NCBI RefSeq assembly: GCF_017573505.1
Contig: NZ_JAGEOJ010000001.1
Coordinates: 1-64,000, forward strand
DNA length: 64,000 nucleotides
From: Actinomadura barringtoniae
Lineage (GTDB): Bacteria > Actinomycetota > Actinomycetes > Streptosporangiales > Streptosporangiaceae
Reading direction: 5' to 3'
Shown here: positions 8,895 to 17,227 of the stretch, in pieces
Layout: each line of letters starts with the position of its first letter
Position numbering within the stretch: the stretch's first letter is position 1
Position numbers and translations under genes: made by a program
The notes under the pieces: generated by a model
What the model was told of the DNA's origin: nothing
Databases searched by the model: none
What the model saw: only the letters and a program-made list of their open reading frames with translations

Positions 8895-10210
8895 CGATAA
8901 ACGACCGTCCGCTTCGAGCTCCCCGGGAACACCTCCACCAGATGCCGTTCCCGGGGCAGCTCGGCACCCTGCTGCGACAGGTCCCGCATATGAATCCGCA
9001 CCCGGTAGGCCCCAGGCCGGAGCTTGACGGGGAACTCGGGCTCGTAGTCGCTGCTCCCCAGGGCCGGGCCCTTACCCGTGCTGTCGAACCCCACCTCGAC
9101 GACCCGATCCCACCCGTTCGCCTCGACGCGAGGGTTCTTCTTCAGGATCCGCAGCGTGACGCAGAGGTCGTCTTCGCTGGTCGATACCTCGACGCCGTTC
9201 GGCCCCGCGGCGACCAGCCCATCCTTGATCGCCGCCATCCCGAGGTCGAAGTCCGAGACGCCGACGTGATAGCCGCCACCTTCCGGCGGCATGACGAGCT
9301 TGGTCATACGCCGGTCGGATCGCGGCATCTTGCTCGTGCAGTACGCCAGCTCCCGTGCCTGCGACCGGGCGAACTCCTCGTCCCGCTGCCGCGGAGTCAC
9401 GAGCAGCTGGGGATCACGCGAGGCGGCGACCTCGGGACACAGGTAGGCGAGGGCCCCGGGCCAGAACAACGTCCCGCGTGCTTCGCACTCGCCCCGGCCC
9501 AGCCAAAGCAGTTCCCCGTCCGACCGCTTGTACCAGGGGCCACGTCCATGAACGGCGCACACGAACTGCCGTTCGCGTTCTCGCGGCGTCAAGCGGCTGA
9601 TGGCGCGCGGCCACGTGTCATCGCGGCCCTGCACAGCCTGACGAGTGCTCGCACATTCGTGCTGTGTGACGACCGCGGCCGGAGCCGGCCGCCGGTCACC
9701 CGCGACGACGAGCAGGGGCGCCAACAGCGCGATCATGACCGGCACGCGCATCCACCACCGCCACCGCGGCCTGCGAACGACCGTCGCCGCGATCAGAACG
9801 GCGGGGAGCAAGGACCAGACGAGCGGCCCCCACATGAACTGCGCCGTGGGTTCCCACAGTCGCCGGCACTGTTCGCCCCACCGGGCCACGTCGTAGGCCA
9901 TCATCGCGGGCTTGAGCAGGCCGCTGGCCGTCAACAGCAGGGCGGTGACCCAGGCGACCCACCGCCACCGAGTCCTCAGCCACACCGCGAAGGCGGGCCC
10001 GACGAGCAGGATCGGATACTCCCGGAGCCACCAGATGACCGGTTGCGTGTCCACCTCGAACTCGTGCTGCCACACCTGGCAGGCCCCGGCGGAAATGAAG
10101 ACCATGGACCCCCGGGTCGAACCCATGGGAAGCAGCCTCAGCCCCAACGGCACCAGGGTCATCAGCAATGCCGCTGACCACAGCAGCACCTGGACCCTCA
10201 ACCGCGACAT
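8891..10210 (-). CDS. Hypothetical membrane protein
   Basis: A 439-aa protein I do not recognise. From the ATG at 10210 it begins with a hydrophobic helix (VQVLLWSAALLMTLVPLGL), followed by further hydrophobic segments within the first 170 residues (for example YPILLVGPAFAVWL, VAWVTALLLTASGLL, LVWSLLPAVLIAATVV and VMIALLAPLLVVAG). The remaining 270 residues are hydrophilic and probably extracytoplasmic, with cysteines and a beta-rich C-terminus (FPVKLRPGAYRVRIHMRDL). An in-frame GTG at 10249 exists but would reach the divergent VOC gene. TAGGGT seven nt before the ATG suggests a leaderless transcript. Its stop overlaps the end of the broken Rv2629-like gene by four bases. Confidence 0.6.
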   Translation of the reverse strand: MSRLRVQVLLWSAALLMTLVPLGLRLLPMGSTRGSMVFISAGACQVWQHEFEVDTQPVIWWLREYPILLVGPAFAVWLRTRWRWVAWVTALLLTASGLLKPAMMAYDVARWGEQCRRLWEPTAQFMWGPLVWSLLPAVLIAATVVRRPRWRWWMRVPVMIALLAPLLVVAGDRRPAPAAVVTQHECASTRQAVQGRDDTWPRAISRLTPRERERQFVCAVHGRGPWYKRSDGELLWLGRGECEARGTLFWPGALAYLCPEVAASRDPQLLVTPRQRDEEFARSQARELAYCTSKMPRSDRRMTKLVMPPEGGGYHVGVSDFDLGMAAIKDGLVAAGPNGVEVSTSEDDLCVTLRILKKNPRVEANGWDRVVEVGFDSTGKGPALGSSDYEPEFPVKLRPGAYRVRIHMRDLSQQGAELPRERHLVEVFPGSSKRTVVYR

Positions 10211-10257
10211 TTCAGGCACCCTAGCGGTGCCGTCGGATGCGACGAACAATGGTGACC

Positions 10258-10629
10258 ATGTCCGTAGAGCTGAATCACACGATCGTGCACTCCAGGGACA
10301 AGAAGGTCTCGGCCGACTTCGTCGGCCACATCCTCGGGCTCGAGGTGGGCGCCCAATGGGGTCCGTTCATCCCGATCGAGGCCGCCAACGGAGTGACCCT
10401 CGACTTCATGGACTCCACCGACATCAAGCCGCAGCACTACGCCTTCCTGGTCTCGGACGAGGAGTTCGACCAGATCTTCGCCCGCATCAAGGCGGCGGGC
10501 ATCCCGTACTGGGCCGACCCCGGCCACAGCATCCCCTGCGAGATCAACCGCCACTACGGCGGCCGCGGCGTCTACTTCGACGACCCCGACGGCCACGCCT
10601 TCGAAGCCATCACCACCCCCTACGCCTGA
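10258..10629 (+). CDS. VOC superfamily (glyoxalase/bleomycin-resistance fold) protein
   Basis: A 123-aa single-module protein of the vicinal oxygen chelate fold. It starts SVELNHTIVHSRDKKVSADF and ends GRGVYFDDPDGHAFEAIT, the two beta-alpha-beta-beta-beta halves with the metal-site pattern (His near the N-terminus, Glu near the C-terminus). The ATG at 10258 was preferred over 10237 and 10249 because homologues begin at the SVELNHT segment. The substrate is unknown. Such proteins are lyases, dioxygenases or drug-binding proteins. The next gene begins five nt after its stop, so the two form an operon. Confidence 0.85.
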   Translation: MSVELNHTIVHSRDKKVSADFVGHILGLEVGAQWGPFIPIEAANGVTLDFMDSTDIKPQHYAFLVSDEEFDQIFARIKAAGIPYWADPGHSIPCEINRHYGGRGVYFDDPDGHAFEAITTPYA

Positions 10630-11452
10630 CGCGCATGCACCGACACGTCGCCCGCGTCCTGCACCGGTGGCACCGGGACCGCTTCTCCACGTGGGAGCCG
10701 ACTCCCGACGCCCTCCGTCAGGCCGCCCACCTCGAACGTGTGATGGGCCTGATCCCGTCCGGCAATCGCCGAGTCCAGTTCGACGGGTTCCTCGGCGAGT
10801 GGACGGGCACGCCCGCAGACCGCGTGATCCTCTACTTTCACGGCGGCGGCTTCGTGGTCTCAGGCGTGGCCACCGAACGCCTCCTGGCGGCCCGGCTCGC
10901 CTCCGCCACCGGGATCCCGGTGCTGTCCGTCGGCTATCGCCAGTTGCCCGAGGCACAGGTCGCGGCTTCGGTGGCCGATGGCGTGACCGCGTACCGCCAA
11001 CTGCTGGCGCACGGCCATGCGCCGGAACGTATCGTCATCGCGGGCATGTCGGCCGGCGGGTACATGGCGTTCGCCACCGCCTATCAAGCGGCCGTCCAGG
11101 GACTGCCCAAGCCCGCAGCGCTCGTCGGGCAGACCCCCTGGCTGGACCTCGACTGCGCGGAAACGCTGGCGCATGCGAACGCTCGGCTGGACGCGCTGAT
11201 GCCCGCCCAGGTCCTGGACAGCATTTCCAAGGCTCTGGGCGAACCGCCGTTCAACCCCAAGACCGACGACCTGAGCAAGCTTCCGCCCGCCTACATCCAG
11301 GTCGGTTCTCTGGACGTGATGCGGCATATGGCCGAGCGGATGGCTGAACGTATGCCGCACTGCACGTTGGACGTGTGGGAGGGCCATTTCCATGGCTCGC
11401 TGCTCATCCCCGGGACTCGGGACTCGCGGGTGGCGTTGCGGCGGATTGGTGT

Positions 11453-12079
<627 letters not shown>

Positions 12080-12111
12080 CTCTGTCCCAAGGTCTCCAGG
12101 CGAACAGTGGC

Positions 12112-12155
12112 GTGGGGCTGCGCCCCACACCGGGGGTCTGGGGGTCGTCCCCCAG
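12112..12155. repeat. Double GC-hairpin intergenic element (REP-like)
   Basis: Two adjacent perfect hairpins, GTGGGGC-TGC-GCCCCAC (12112-12128) and CTGGGGG-TCGT-CCCCCAG (12138-12155), joined by ACCGGGGGT. Similar GGGGC..GCCCC/CTGGGGG..CCCCCAG modules are common intergenic repeats in actinomycete genomes as I remember them. Only one copy is seen in this window. It lies between the FGE-like gene and the tRNA terminator. Confidence 0.5.
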
Positions 12156-12157
12156 GC

Positions 12158-12207
12158 AAAAATGACGAAGGAGTGGCAGTCCGCGCTTTCCGCGGACACA
12201 CCACTCC
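12158..12207 (-). terminator. Terminator of tRNA-Ala (first copy)
   Basis: On the minus strand, 12 nt after the tRNA 3' end, a two-part stem (GGAGTGG with CCACTCC, then GTCCGCG with CGCGGAC) is followed by CGTCATTTTTG, a classic intrinsic terminator with a five-T run at about 12159-12163. Confidence 0.8.
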
Positions 12208-12218
12208 CGACTCCGAAG

Positions 12219-12291
12219 TGGAGCTATGGGGATTCGAACCCCAGACCTCCTCCATGCCATGGAGGCGCGCTACCAACTGCGCCATAGCCCC
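12219..12291 (-). tRNA. tRNA-Ala (anticodon GGC)
   Basis: The 73-nt minus-strand sequence folds into a full cloverleaf. The acceptor stem GGGGCTA/TAGCTCC contains the G3-U70 pair that identifies alanine tRNAs. The D-arm contains AGTTGGTAG, the anticodon loop ATGGCAT gives anticodon GGC, and the T-arm is GGGGTTCGAATCCCC. The discriminator base is A. CCA is not encoded (the next bases are CTT). It is identical over 73 nt to the copy at 16978-17050. Confidence 0.97.
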
Positions 12292-12338
12292 GCGCCGGTG
12301 AAACCGACTCGTGAAAGCTTAGTGCACTCTGGACCCTG

Positions 12339-12569
12339 CTAGCGCCAGCCGAGCCGTTCGGCGACCTCGTCGGGCGCGTAGCCCTGCTGGCCGGCCTCGC
12401 CGATCCAGACGATGCCGTCGGCCTCGGCGATGGCGCCGACGGTGTGCTCCTGGGGCATGCGGGGCTGGATGGCGAGCCTCACCTCCATGTGCGGCTCGTA
12501 TCGCCGCAGCTCATCGATGAGATCCGCCACCGTGATCTCCTTGCGCCCGCCTCTGCGATGTCTGCCCAT
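12339..12569 (-). CDS. Conserved hypothetical protein, 76 aa
   Basis: A small acidic cytoplasmic protein after a basic N-terminus (MGRHRRGGRKEITVADLIDE). The pattern VADLIDELRRYEPHMEVRLA, then an aromatic VWIGEAGQQGY segment and an ERLGW end, resembles a widespread small actinobacterial protein of unknown function that I have seen but cannot name. The ATG at 12569 is preceded by GGGCAGGGG as a possible ribosome site. An ATG at 12608 in the same frame would add 13 basic residues. It lies downstream of the phosphoesterase gene on the same strand (75 nt apart). Confidence 0.65.
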   Translation of the reverse strand: MGRHRRGGRKEITVADLIDELRRYEPHMEVRLAIQPRMPQEHTVGAIAEADGIVWIGEAGQQGYAPDEVAERLGWR

Positions 12570-12643
12570 GCCCCTGCCCGTTCTCGACCTTGACCGCAAT
12601 GAAACCATCACGACGGTAGTGACCAGGACATACGCCCTGAAAC

Positions 12644-13135
12644 TTAGGTCACGGGGATGATCTGGGCGTCGCTCAGGACGCCTTGCTCGATCGTGAGGAG
12701 GCCCACGGTTCCGTGGGGCTGGCGGCGGCGGTCGGTCGGGGAACCCGGGTTGAAGACGCGGAGCCCATCCTCGGCCAGGTCCATCGGGATGTGGGAGTGG
12801 CCGAAGATCACTAGCTGGGCGTTGGGGAAGGTCCGGCGCATGCGGGCGATCCGGCCCTTCGAGGGGCCGCTGTCGTGGATCATCGCGACGGACAGTCCTT
12901 CGAGGTCCAGCTCCAAGGCCTCCGGCGCGCCCCAGGCGGCGACGTCCTCGTTGTCGTTGTTGCCCAGGACGGCTCGTACGGGCGCGAAGGCGGAAAGCTC
13001 GTCGAGGACCGTCGGGACGCAGACGTCGCCCGCGTGCAGGATCAAGTCCACGCCCGCCAGGCACTCCGCCACGCGCGGCGGGCACGACTTCCACCGCCGC
13101 GGCGCGTGGGTATCTGAGATCACCCCAACCCTCAC
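12644..13135 (-). CDS. YfcE/MJ0936-type metallophosphoesterase
   Basis: A 163-aa enzyme with all calcineurin-like metal motifs in order: ISDTHA at the N-terminus, HAGDVC, GNNDN, a histidine in AMIHDSG and FGHSHIP. This length and pattern are typical of YfcE-type phosphodiesterases acting on small phosphodiesters, with two metal ions. The start is GTG at 13135 with no ribosome site. GATAAT lies six nt upstream, which suggests a leaderless mRNA. The divergent VanX-like gene starts only 18 nt away. Confidence 0.88.
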   Translation of the reverse strand: MRVGVISDTHAPRRWKSCPPRVAECLAGVDLILHAGDVCVPTVLDELSAFAPVRAVLGNNDNEDVAAWGAPEALELDLEGLSVAMIHDSGPSKGRIARMRRTFPNAQLVIFGHSHIPMDLAEDGLRVFNPGSPTDRRRQPHGTVGLLTIEQGVLSDAQIIPVT

Positions 13136-13140
13136 CCTGC

Positions 13141-13147
13141 GATTATC
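13141..13147. promoter_or_regulatory. Symmetric -10 element for two divergent leaderless genes
   Basis: The heptamer GATTATC reads as GATTAT on the plus strand, ending six nt before ATG 13153, and as GATAAT on the minus strand, ending six nt before GTG 13135. That distance puts a transcription start at or near the first base of both start codons. Neither gene has a Shine-Dalgarno sequence. Only 17 nt separate the two start codons. No clear -35 element is visible on either side. Confidence 0.55.
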
Positions 13148-13152
13148 GCCTC

Positions 13153-13839
13153 ATGAGCGAGATCATCTTGATGTCGGACCCGCGCGTCGCCGCCGTCCCC
13201 GTTCACGAGTGCGGCGAGCCGCTCCTGGATCTGCGGGCGGACAGCCCTTTCCTGGTGGACGGGCGGAAGCAGGACGACTCGGGCTCCTACTTCTTGCTCC
13301 GCAAGGGCGTGGTGGAGCGGTTGAAGCGAGCCGAGGAAGCGTTGCCGGCCGGGCTTCGGCTGATGATCGTCGAGGGGCATCGGTCGCCGGCCCTGCAGCG
13401 CCGCTATTTCGAGGGGTACGCGGCCGAACTGCGGGCGGGGCGGCCTGAGTGGTCTGAGGATGAGGTTCACAGCAAGGCGAGCCGGTACGTGTCGCCGCCG
13501 GACATCGCTCCGCACACGGCGGGCGCGGCCGTGGACCTCACGCTCGCGGGGCCGGACGGGCGAGAGCTTGATCTCGGTACGCCGATGAACGCCTCGCCTG
13601 AAGACAGCGCAGGCGCTTGTTACACCGGCGCGGAGAACATCAGCGACCTTGCCCGCGACCATCGGGAGACGCTGAAGGCCGCCTTGGTGGCCGCGGGGCT
13701 CGTCAACTACCCGACCGAGTGGTGGCACTGGTCGTTCGGTGACCGCTACTGGGCCTTGACCGTCGGCGCCGACTGCGCCTACTACGGCCCGTTGGACAAA
13801 GTCCCAGGTCAGAGCATTGGCCGGGCGAACGACGCTTGA
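13153..13839 (+). CDS. D-Ala-D-Ala dipeptidase (VanX/M15 peptidase family)
   Basis: A 228-aa zinc peptidase. The VanX signature is present: EGHRSP at about 74-79 (catalytic Arg), the zinc motif with His121 and Asp128 in APHTAGAAVDLTL, and Glu189 with His192 in EWWHWSFGDRYW. These are the catalytic base and third zinc ligand. No signal peptide is visible, as in VanX, so it would cleave D-Ala-D-Ala in the cytoplasm or act in peptidoglycan recycling. There is no vanHA or vanRS beside it, so a vancomycin-resistance role is not implied by context. It shares a very short divergent promoter with the phosphoesterase. Confidence 0.9.
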   Translation: MSEIILMSDPRVAAVPVHECGEPLLDLRADSPFLVDGRKQDDSGSYFLLRKGVVERLKRAEEALPAGLRLMIVEGHRSPALQRRYFEGYAAELRAGRPEWSEDEVHSKASRYVSPPDIAPHTAGAAVDLTLAGPDGRELDLGTPMNASPEDSAGACYTGAENISDLARDHRETLKAALVAAGLVNYPTEWWHWSFGDRYWALTVGADCAYYGPLDKVPGQSIGRANDA

Positions 13840-13989
13840 CGTAGTACGAGGAGCTCGCGCTCCGTCGTTCAAGCGAAACGGTGTGATTCAGGCCTCTTGC
13901 AGACGATTGAACAGGAGGTCTGGAAGACCCGTGAACGCCTCGACGGGCCAGGTGCAGGGGGCACCGGCCCACCGAGGAGAGGGTTCTCC

Positions 13990-14880
13990 ATGAACCGCAG
14001 CATCGCCCTTACGGCCGTGGTGGCCGCCGGACTCGCCTTCATGGCGGTTCCGGCGTCAGCCGACGAAGACGCGTTCTTCGCCACGAGCCTGAACGGGGCC
14101 AACGTCACCCAGGGTGGCGACGACGACGGGGGCGCCGTCGCCTTCGTCGGTGTGAAGGGCGACCAGGTCTCGTTCGCCATCGAGTTCCATGACATCGCCA
14201 TCCCCACCAGCGGCGACCTCCACAAGGGCGCGAAGGGCAGCGACGGCGACTCCAAGATCTCGTTCTTCACCACGCCGCTCCTGACCGGACGCGACTCGGT
14301 GAGCGGGACCGTGCGGGTCACCGACCAGAAGCTGCTGGACGACCTGCGCACCGCCCCTGGCGACTTCTACGTCGACCTGCACAACAGGCCGTTCCCCCAG
14401 GGCGCCGTCCGCGGCCAGGTCCACAAGACGACCAGCGCGATCGACATGAAGCGCGCCCTCAGCCAGAACTTCGCCGCGCCGGTCATCAAGGGCGTCCAGA
14501 TCTACGCCTGTACCCAGCAGCCAGACGGGACCTTCGCGTTCACCCAGGACAACGTGCGCGCCTCGCTCCAGCGCGGCATCTCGCACTTCTTCGCCAACCC
14601 CGGCCCGGCCGGTCCGCCCGAGTGGAAGTCCGACGACGACGGCTCGGCCGTGACCGGCAAGCTGATCTCCAAGACGGCCAACGGGGACGGCGACATCGCC
14701 GAGCTCGACCTGGCCGCCACCCAGGTGGGCGCGGCCTCTGGCCTGCTCGCGCAGACCAACGAGATCATGCGGCTCAACACCGTCGGTGGCGTCGCCCCGG
14801 CGGGCCCCTGTGACCCGGCCGCCCAGCCCAAGGCCGAGGTCCCGTACCACGCCGACTACCTGTTCATCCACGCCGCCTGA
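13990..14880 (+). CDS. Secreted CHRD-domain protein with DUF3455-like C-terminus
   Basis: A 296-aa exported protein. The N-terminus NRSIALTAVVAAGLAFMAVP-ASA is a Sec signal peptide, with cleavage expected near residue 25 before DEDAFF. Residues of about 27-150 form a CHRD domain (TSLNGANVTQGG..., GDFYVDLHNRPFPQGAVRGQ is the conserved end). From about 160, VKGVQIYAC-type sequence through PEWKSDDDGSAVTGK to VPYHADYLFIHA matches DUF3455. Both domains are found in cell-surface proteins of unknown function. GAGGAGA (13974-13980) lies nine nt before the ATG and fixes the start. Confidence 0.85.
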   Translation: MNRSIALTAVVAAGLAFMAVPASADEDAFFATSLNGANVTQGGDDDGGAVAFVGVKGDQVSFAIEFHDIAIPTSGDLHKGAKGSDGDSKISFFTTPLLTGRDSVSGTVRVTDQKLLDDLRTAPGDFYVDLHNRPFPQGAVRGQVHKTTSAIDMKRALSQNFAAPVIKGVQIYACTQQPDGTFAFTQDNVRASLQRGISHFFANPGPAGPPEWKSDDDGSAVTGKLISKTANGDGDIAELDLAATQVGAASGLLAQTNEIMRLNTVGGVAPAGPCDPAAQPKAEVPYHADYLFIHAA

Positions 14881-14906
14881 CGGCCGTGCGGGCGGTGCGC
14901 GCAGGG

Positions 14907-14998
14907 GCCGCACCGCCCACACTGGGCCGCACCGCCCACACTGGGCCGCACCGCCCGCACGGGGCGCGCCGCCCGCACGGGGCGCGCCGCCCGCACGG
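14907..14998. repeat. 18/19-bp tandem repeat, five copies
   Basis: Units begin at 14907, 14926, 14945, 14963 and 14981. The first two are 19 bp (GCCGCACCGCCCACACTGG) and the last three 18 bp (GGCGCGCCGCCCGCACGG type). The array lies just after the CHRD gene stop and before the LLM gene start, and it creates a false N-terminal extension of the LLM reading frame. Confidence 0.85.
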
Positions 14999-15041
14999 TT
15001 ATTCGCTTGCCGTCCTGACCGGCACGACGGAGCATGCCGAG

Positions 15042-15908
15042 ATGCGCTTCTCGATCAACATTCCGAACTTCGGGGACTTCGCCGACGCGCGCACCGTGGC
15101 CTCGGTGGCGGTCGCGGCCGAGCGGGCGGGCTGGGACGCACTGTTCCTCTGGGATCACCTCACGCACGACCGCAGGCACCGGCCGTTCGGCGATCCCTGG
15201 ATGCTGCTGACGGCCGCCGCGCTGGCCACGACCACGATCAGGCTCGGGACGATGGTCACGCCGGTCGCGCGGCGGCGTCCCCAGCAGCTCGCCCGGCAGG
15301 TGGCCACGCTGGACGCCGTCAGCGGCGGGCGGGTGATCTTCGGCGCGGGGCTGGGCGATATGGACGACTTCACGGGCTTCGGTGAGCCGACCGACAAGCG
15401 GGTTCTCGCCGAACGGCTGGACGAGGGCCTGGGGCTGATGGAGCGCTACTGGACGGGCGAGCCGGTCACCCATCACGGCGTTCACTACACGGCCGAGGAC
15501 GTCACGCTGCTGCCCGCTCCGGTCCAGCGGCCTCGGCCGCCGATCTGGATCGCCGGGTTCTGGCCGCGGCCCCGGCCGTTCCGGCGGGCGGCCCGGTTCG
15601 ACGGCGCGGTGCCGCTCTTCGTGTCCGCCACGCACGGCAACAATCCGCCTGTGGACGAGGTGCGCGATCTGGCGGCGTTCATCCACGAGGAACGGCAGGG
15701 GCGGGAGGAGCGGGAGGCGGATCGGCCGTTCGAGATCGTCGTCGGCGGCATCAGCCCGGGCGATCCGGGTCAGGCGTCAGATCTGCTGGGGTCTCTGGTG
15801 GAGGCGGGTGCCACCTGGTGGGACGAACGCCAGCGGATGGACACCGATGATCTCGACCGGCTCGCGCCGACGCTGGCCCGGGTCGAGCAGGGGCCGCCGA
15901 GCCTCTAG
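15042..15908 (+). CDS. LLM-class (luciferase-like) flavin-dependent oxidoreductase
   Basis: A 288-aa bacterial luciferase-like protein starting MRFSINIPNFGDFADARTVA. The beta-barrel motifs GWDALFLWDHLTHD, LGTMVTPVARRRPQQLARQV, SGGRVIFGAGLG and ERLDEGLGLMERYWTGEPV are family hallmarks. It is expected to use F420H2 or FMNH2, and the substrate is unknown. The ATG at 15042 is chosen because the family begins here. The longer frame upstream is formed only by a tandem repeat. The stop overlaps the convergent TetR gene by four bases. Confidence 0.9.
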   Translation: MRFSINIPNFGDFADARTVASVAVAAERAGWDALFLWDHLTHDRRHRPFGDPWMLLTAAALATTTIRLGTMVTPVARRRPQQLARQVATLDAVSGGRVIFGAGLGDMDDFTGFGEPTDKRVLAERLDEGLGLMERYWTGEPVTHHGVHYTAEDVTLLPAPVQRPRPPIWIAGFWPRPRPFRRAARFDGAVPLFVSATHGNNPPVDEVRDLAAFIHEERQGREEREADRPFEIVVGGISPGDPGQASDLLGSLVEAGATWWDERQRMDTDDLDRLAPTLARVEQGPPSL

Positions 15909-16477
15909 GGCCTGGTCGCCCGGTCGAAGATCTGTACCAGCTCGTTCGCGCACTGCTCCGGGTCCATGCCCTCGGCCAGCGGGCCGTAGGCGCCGTCCAT
16001 CGCGCCGCGCAGCGTCGTCGCCATGACGCGCGGGTCGAACGGGCGGAAGGCGCCGGTCCGCTGGCCGTGCGCGAACAGTTCGGTCAGCCGCTTCAGGGCG
16101 TCCAGGTGGTACGGGTCCCAGGCGCGGTCCCCGTTGATGATGATCTGTTCGAGCGCCCGGACCTGGTCGAGGTGCTCGGCGATGAACGCCGTGTTGGCCC
16201 GGATGAAGGCGAACAGCTCCTCCCGCGCGCCCTCGGCCGCCTCCAGAGAGGGTCGCAGGTACGCCTCGGCGTCCTCGACGACCTTGGCCGCCACCGCCGC
16301 GAACAACTCGCCCTTGCCGGAGAAGTGGTAGGTGATCAGGCGCTTGCTGCTGAGCCCGGCCAGCCGGCAGATGGCGTCGAACGTCGTCGCCTGGTAGCCC
16401 TGCTCGGCGAGCAGGGCTATGGCGGCCCGGAGGATCTGGTCCTTGCGGGCCGCCGTCGCCGCCGTACGTGTCGTCAT
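15905..16477 (-). CDS. TetR family transcriptional regulator
   Basis: A 190-aa repressor. Residues 10-57 hold the TetR helix-turn-helix (ARKDQILRAAIALLAEQGYQ, then FDAICRLAGLSSKRLITYHFSGKGEL), followed by an all-helical ligand/dimer domain. The ATG overlaps the stop of the upstream membrane-protein gene (ATGA), so it is the second gene of a two-gene operon. The operon promoter at 16836-16869 is built into palindromes, the likely autoregulatory operator. Confidence 0.92.
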   Translation of the reverse strand: MTTRTAATAARKDQILRAAIALLAEQGYQATTFDAICRLAGLSSKRLITYHFSGKGELFAAVAAKVVEDAEAYLRPSLEAAEGAREELFAFIRANTAFIAEHLDQVRALEQIIINGDRAWDPYHLDALKRLTELFAHGQRTGAFRPFDPRVMATTLRGAMDGAYGPLAEGMDPEQCANELVQIFDRATRP

Positions 16478-16833
16478 TGAGTCGAGTATGCCCGCCGCAG
16501 CGTGAGCAGTACCGCCACGAACAGCAGGCCGACGACCGCCTGCTCGGCCTTCATCCACATCGGGAACCCGTCGTGCGGCAGGGCCACGATCACCAGGATC
16601 GCGACCGGCGCCGCGATCGACATGATCCGCATTCGCCGGAACGCGCCCCGGCTCCCCTGGAACGCGCGCCTGGCCAGCAGGATGAGCAGGGCCGCGATCA
16701 CCGTGATGATGACCCCGCGCACCCACACGGCGCTGCTGCCCCCGACCACCCCCGCGGTGACGAGCGTCCCGAGCGACAGCACCAGGACCGCCGCGTACAA
16801 CGCCCGAACCCGCACGTACGCTGTGTTATCCAT
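16474..16833 (-). CDS. Small integral membrane protein in operon with TetR
   Basis: A 119-aa protein with four predicted transmembrane helices (ALYAAVLVLSLGTLVTAGVV, VWVRGVIITVIAALLILLA, MSIAAPVAILVIVALP and AEQAVVGLLFVAVLLTL). No family is recognised. The ATG at 16833 has no ribosome site but lies seven nt after a good -10 element, so the mRNA is probably leaderless. The stop overlaps the TetR start. Its likely role is a small transporter or stress-related membrane protein controlled by the co-transcribed TetR. Confidence 0.75.
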   Translation of the reverse strand: MDNTAYVRVRALYAAVLVLSLGTLVTAGVVGGSSAVWVRGVIITVIAALLILLARRAFQGSRGAFRRMRIMSIAAPVAILVIVALPHDGFPMWMKAEQAVVGLLFVAVLLTLRRAYSTQ

Positions 16834-16835
16834 GC

Positions 16836-16869
16836 GGATAAATTTATCCCCGTGGATAAAAATCCACAA
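16836..16869 (-). promoter_or_regulatory. Leaderless promoter inside palindromic TetR-type operator
   Basis: On the minus strand, -35 TTGTGG (16864-16869), a 17-nt spacer and -10 TAAATT (16841-16846) end seven nt before ATG 16833. The -10 lies in a perfect 14-bp palindrome GGATAAATTTATCC (16836-16849). The -35 half lies in a second inverted repeat GTGGAT-AAAA-ATCCAC (16852-16867). A repressor bound here would block RNA polymerase. The TetR gene of the same operon is the obvious candidate. Confidence 0.65.
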
Positions 16870-16919
16870 GACCCGGATCAAGACCCGGATGTGGACCCAT
16901 GAACAGGATGAACGCCGAA

Positions 16920-16968
16920 AATGAGAAAAGAGGTGCGACCACGGACCCTGTCCGCGATCACACCTCTT
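16920..16968 (-). terminator. Terminator of tRNA-Ala (second copy)
   Basis: About nine nt after the tRNA 3' end on the minus strand, a long stem (AAGAGGTG..CGGAC with GTCCG..CACCTCTT) is followed by TTCTCATTTTC. It has the form of an intrinsic terminator. Confidence 0.75.
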
Positions 16969-16977
16969 CGAGTGAGG

Positions 16978-17050
16978 TGGAGCTATGGGGATTCGAACCC
17001 CAGACCTCCTCCATGCCATGGAGGCGCGCTACCAACTGCGCCATAGCCCC
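16978..17050 (-). tRNA. tRNA-Ala (anticodon GGC), second identical copy
   Basis: Same 73-nt cloverleaf as at 12219-12291, with the G3-U70 identity pair, anticodon GGC and no encoded CCA. The flanks differ from the first copy, so the duplication is limited to the tRNA itself. It sits 177 nt downstream of the nadD-rsfS-phosphatase operon but has its own terminator. Confidence 0.97.
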
Positions 17051-17227
17051 GCAGCTGCGTGGACGTACATCCCGCAGCGCTTCGCCAGTGTATCGGAACG
17101 AGGGGCCTGAGCTCGAATCGATTGCCGAGCCGATCCCCCGCCCTGCCCGGCGGCCGTCCCCGCTCCGTCCCGGACCGGTCCCCCGCTCCGTCCGGCGGCC
17201 AGGCCCGGTACGTTCCGGGGCCGGCTT

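Noticed and set aside
12112..12155. Riboswitch or attenuator of the FGE-like gene
   Set aside because: The two GC hairpins look like a generic intergenic repeat and lack any conserved aptamer core.
13153..13839. Vancomycin-resistance cluster
   Set aside because: Only the VanX-like peptidase is present. No vanH, vanA or vanRS homologue is nearby.
14886..15041. N-terminal extension of the LLM oxidoreductase through the tandem repeat
   Set aside because: The family starts at 15042 and the extension only translates the 18/19-bp repeat.
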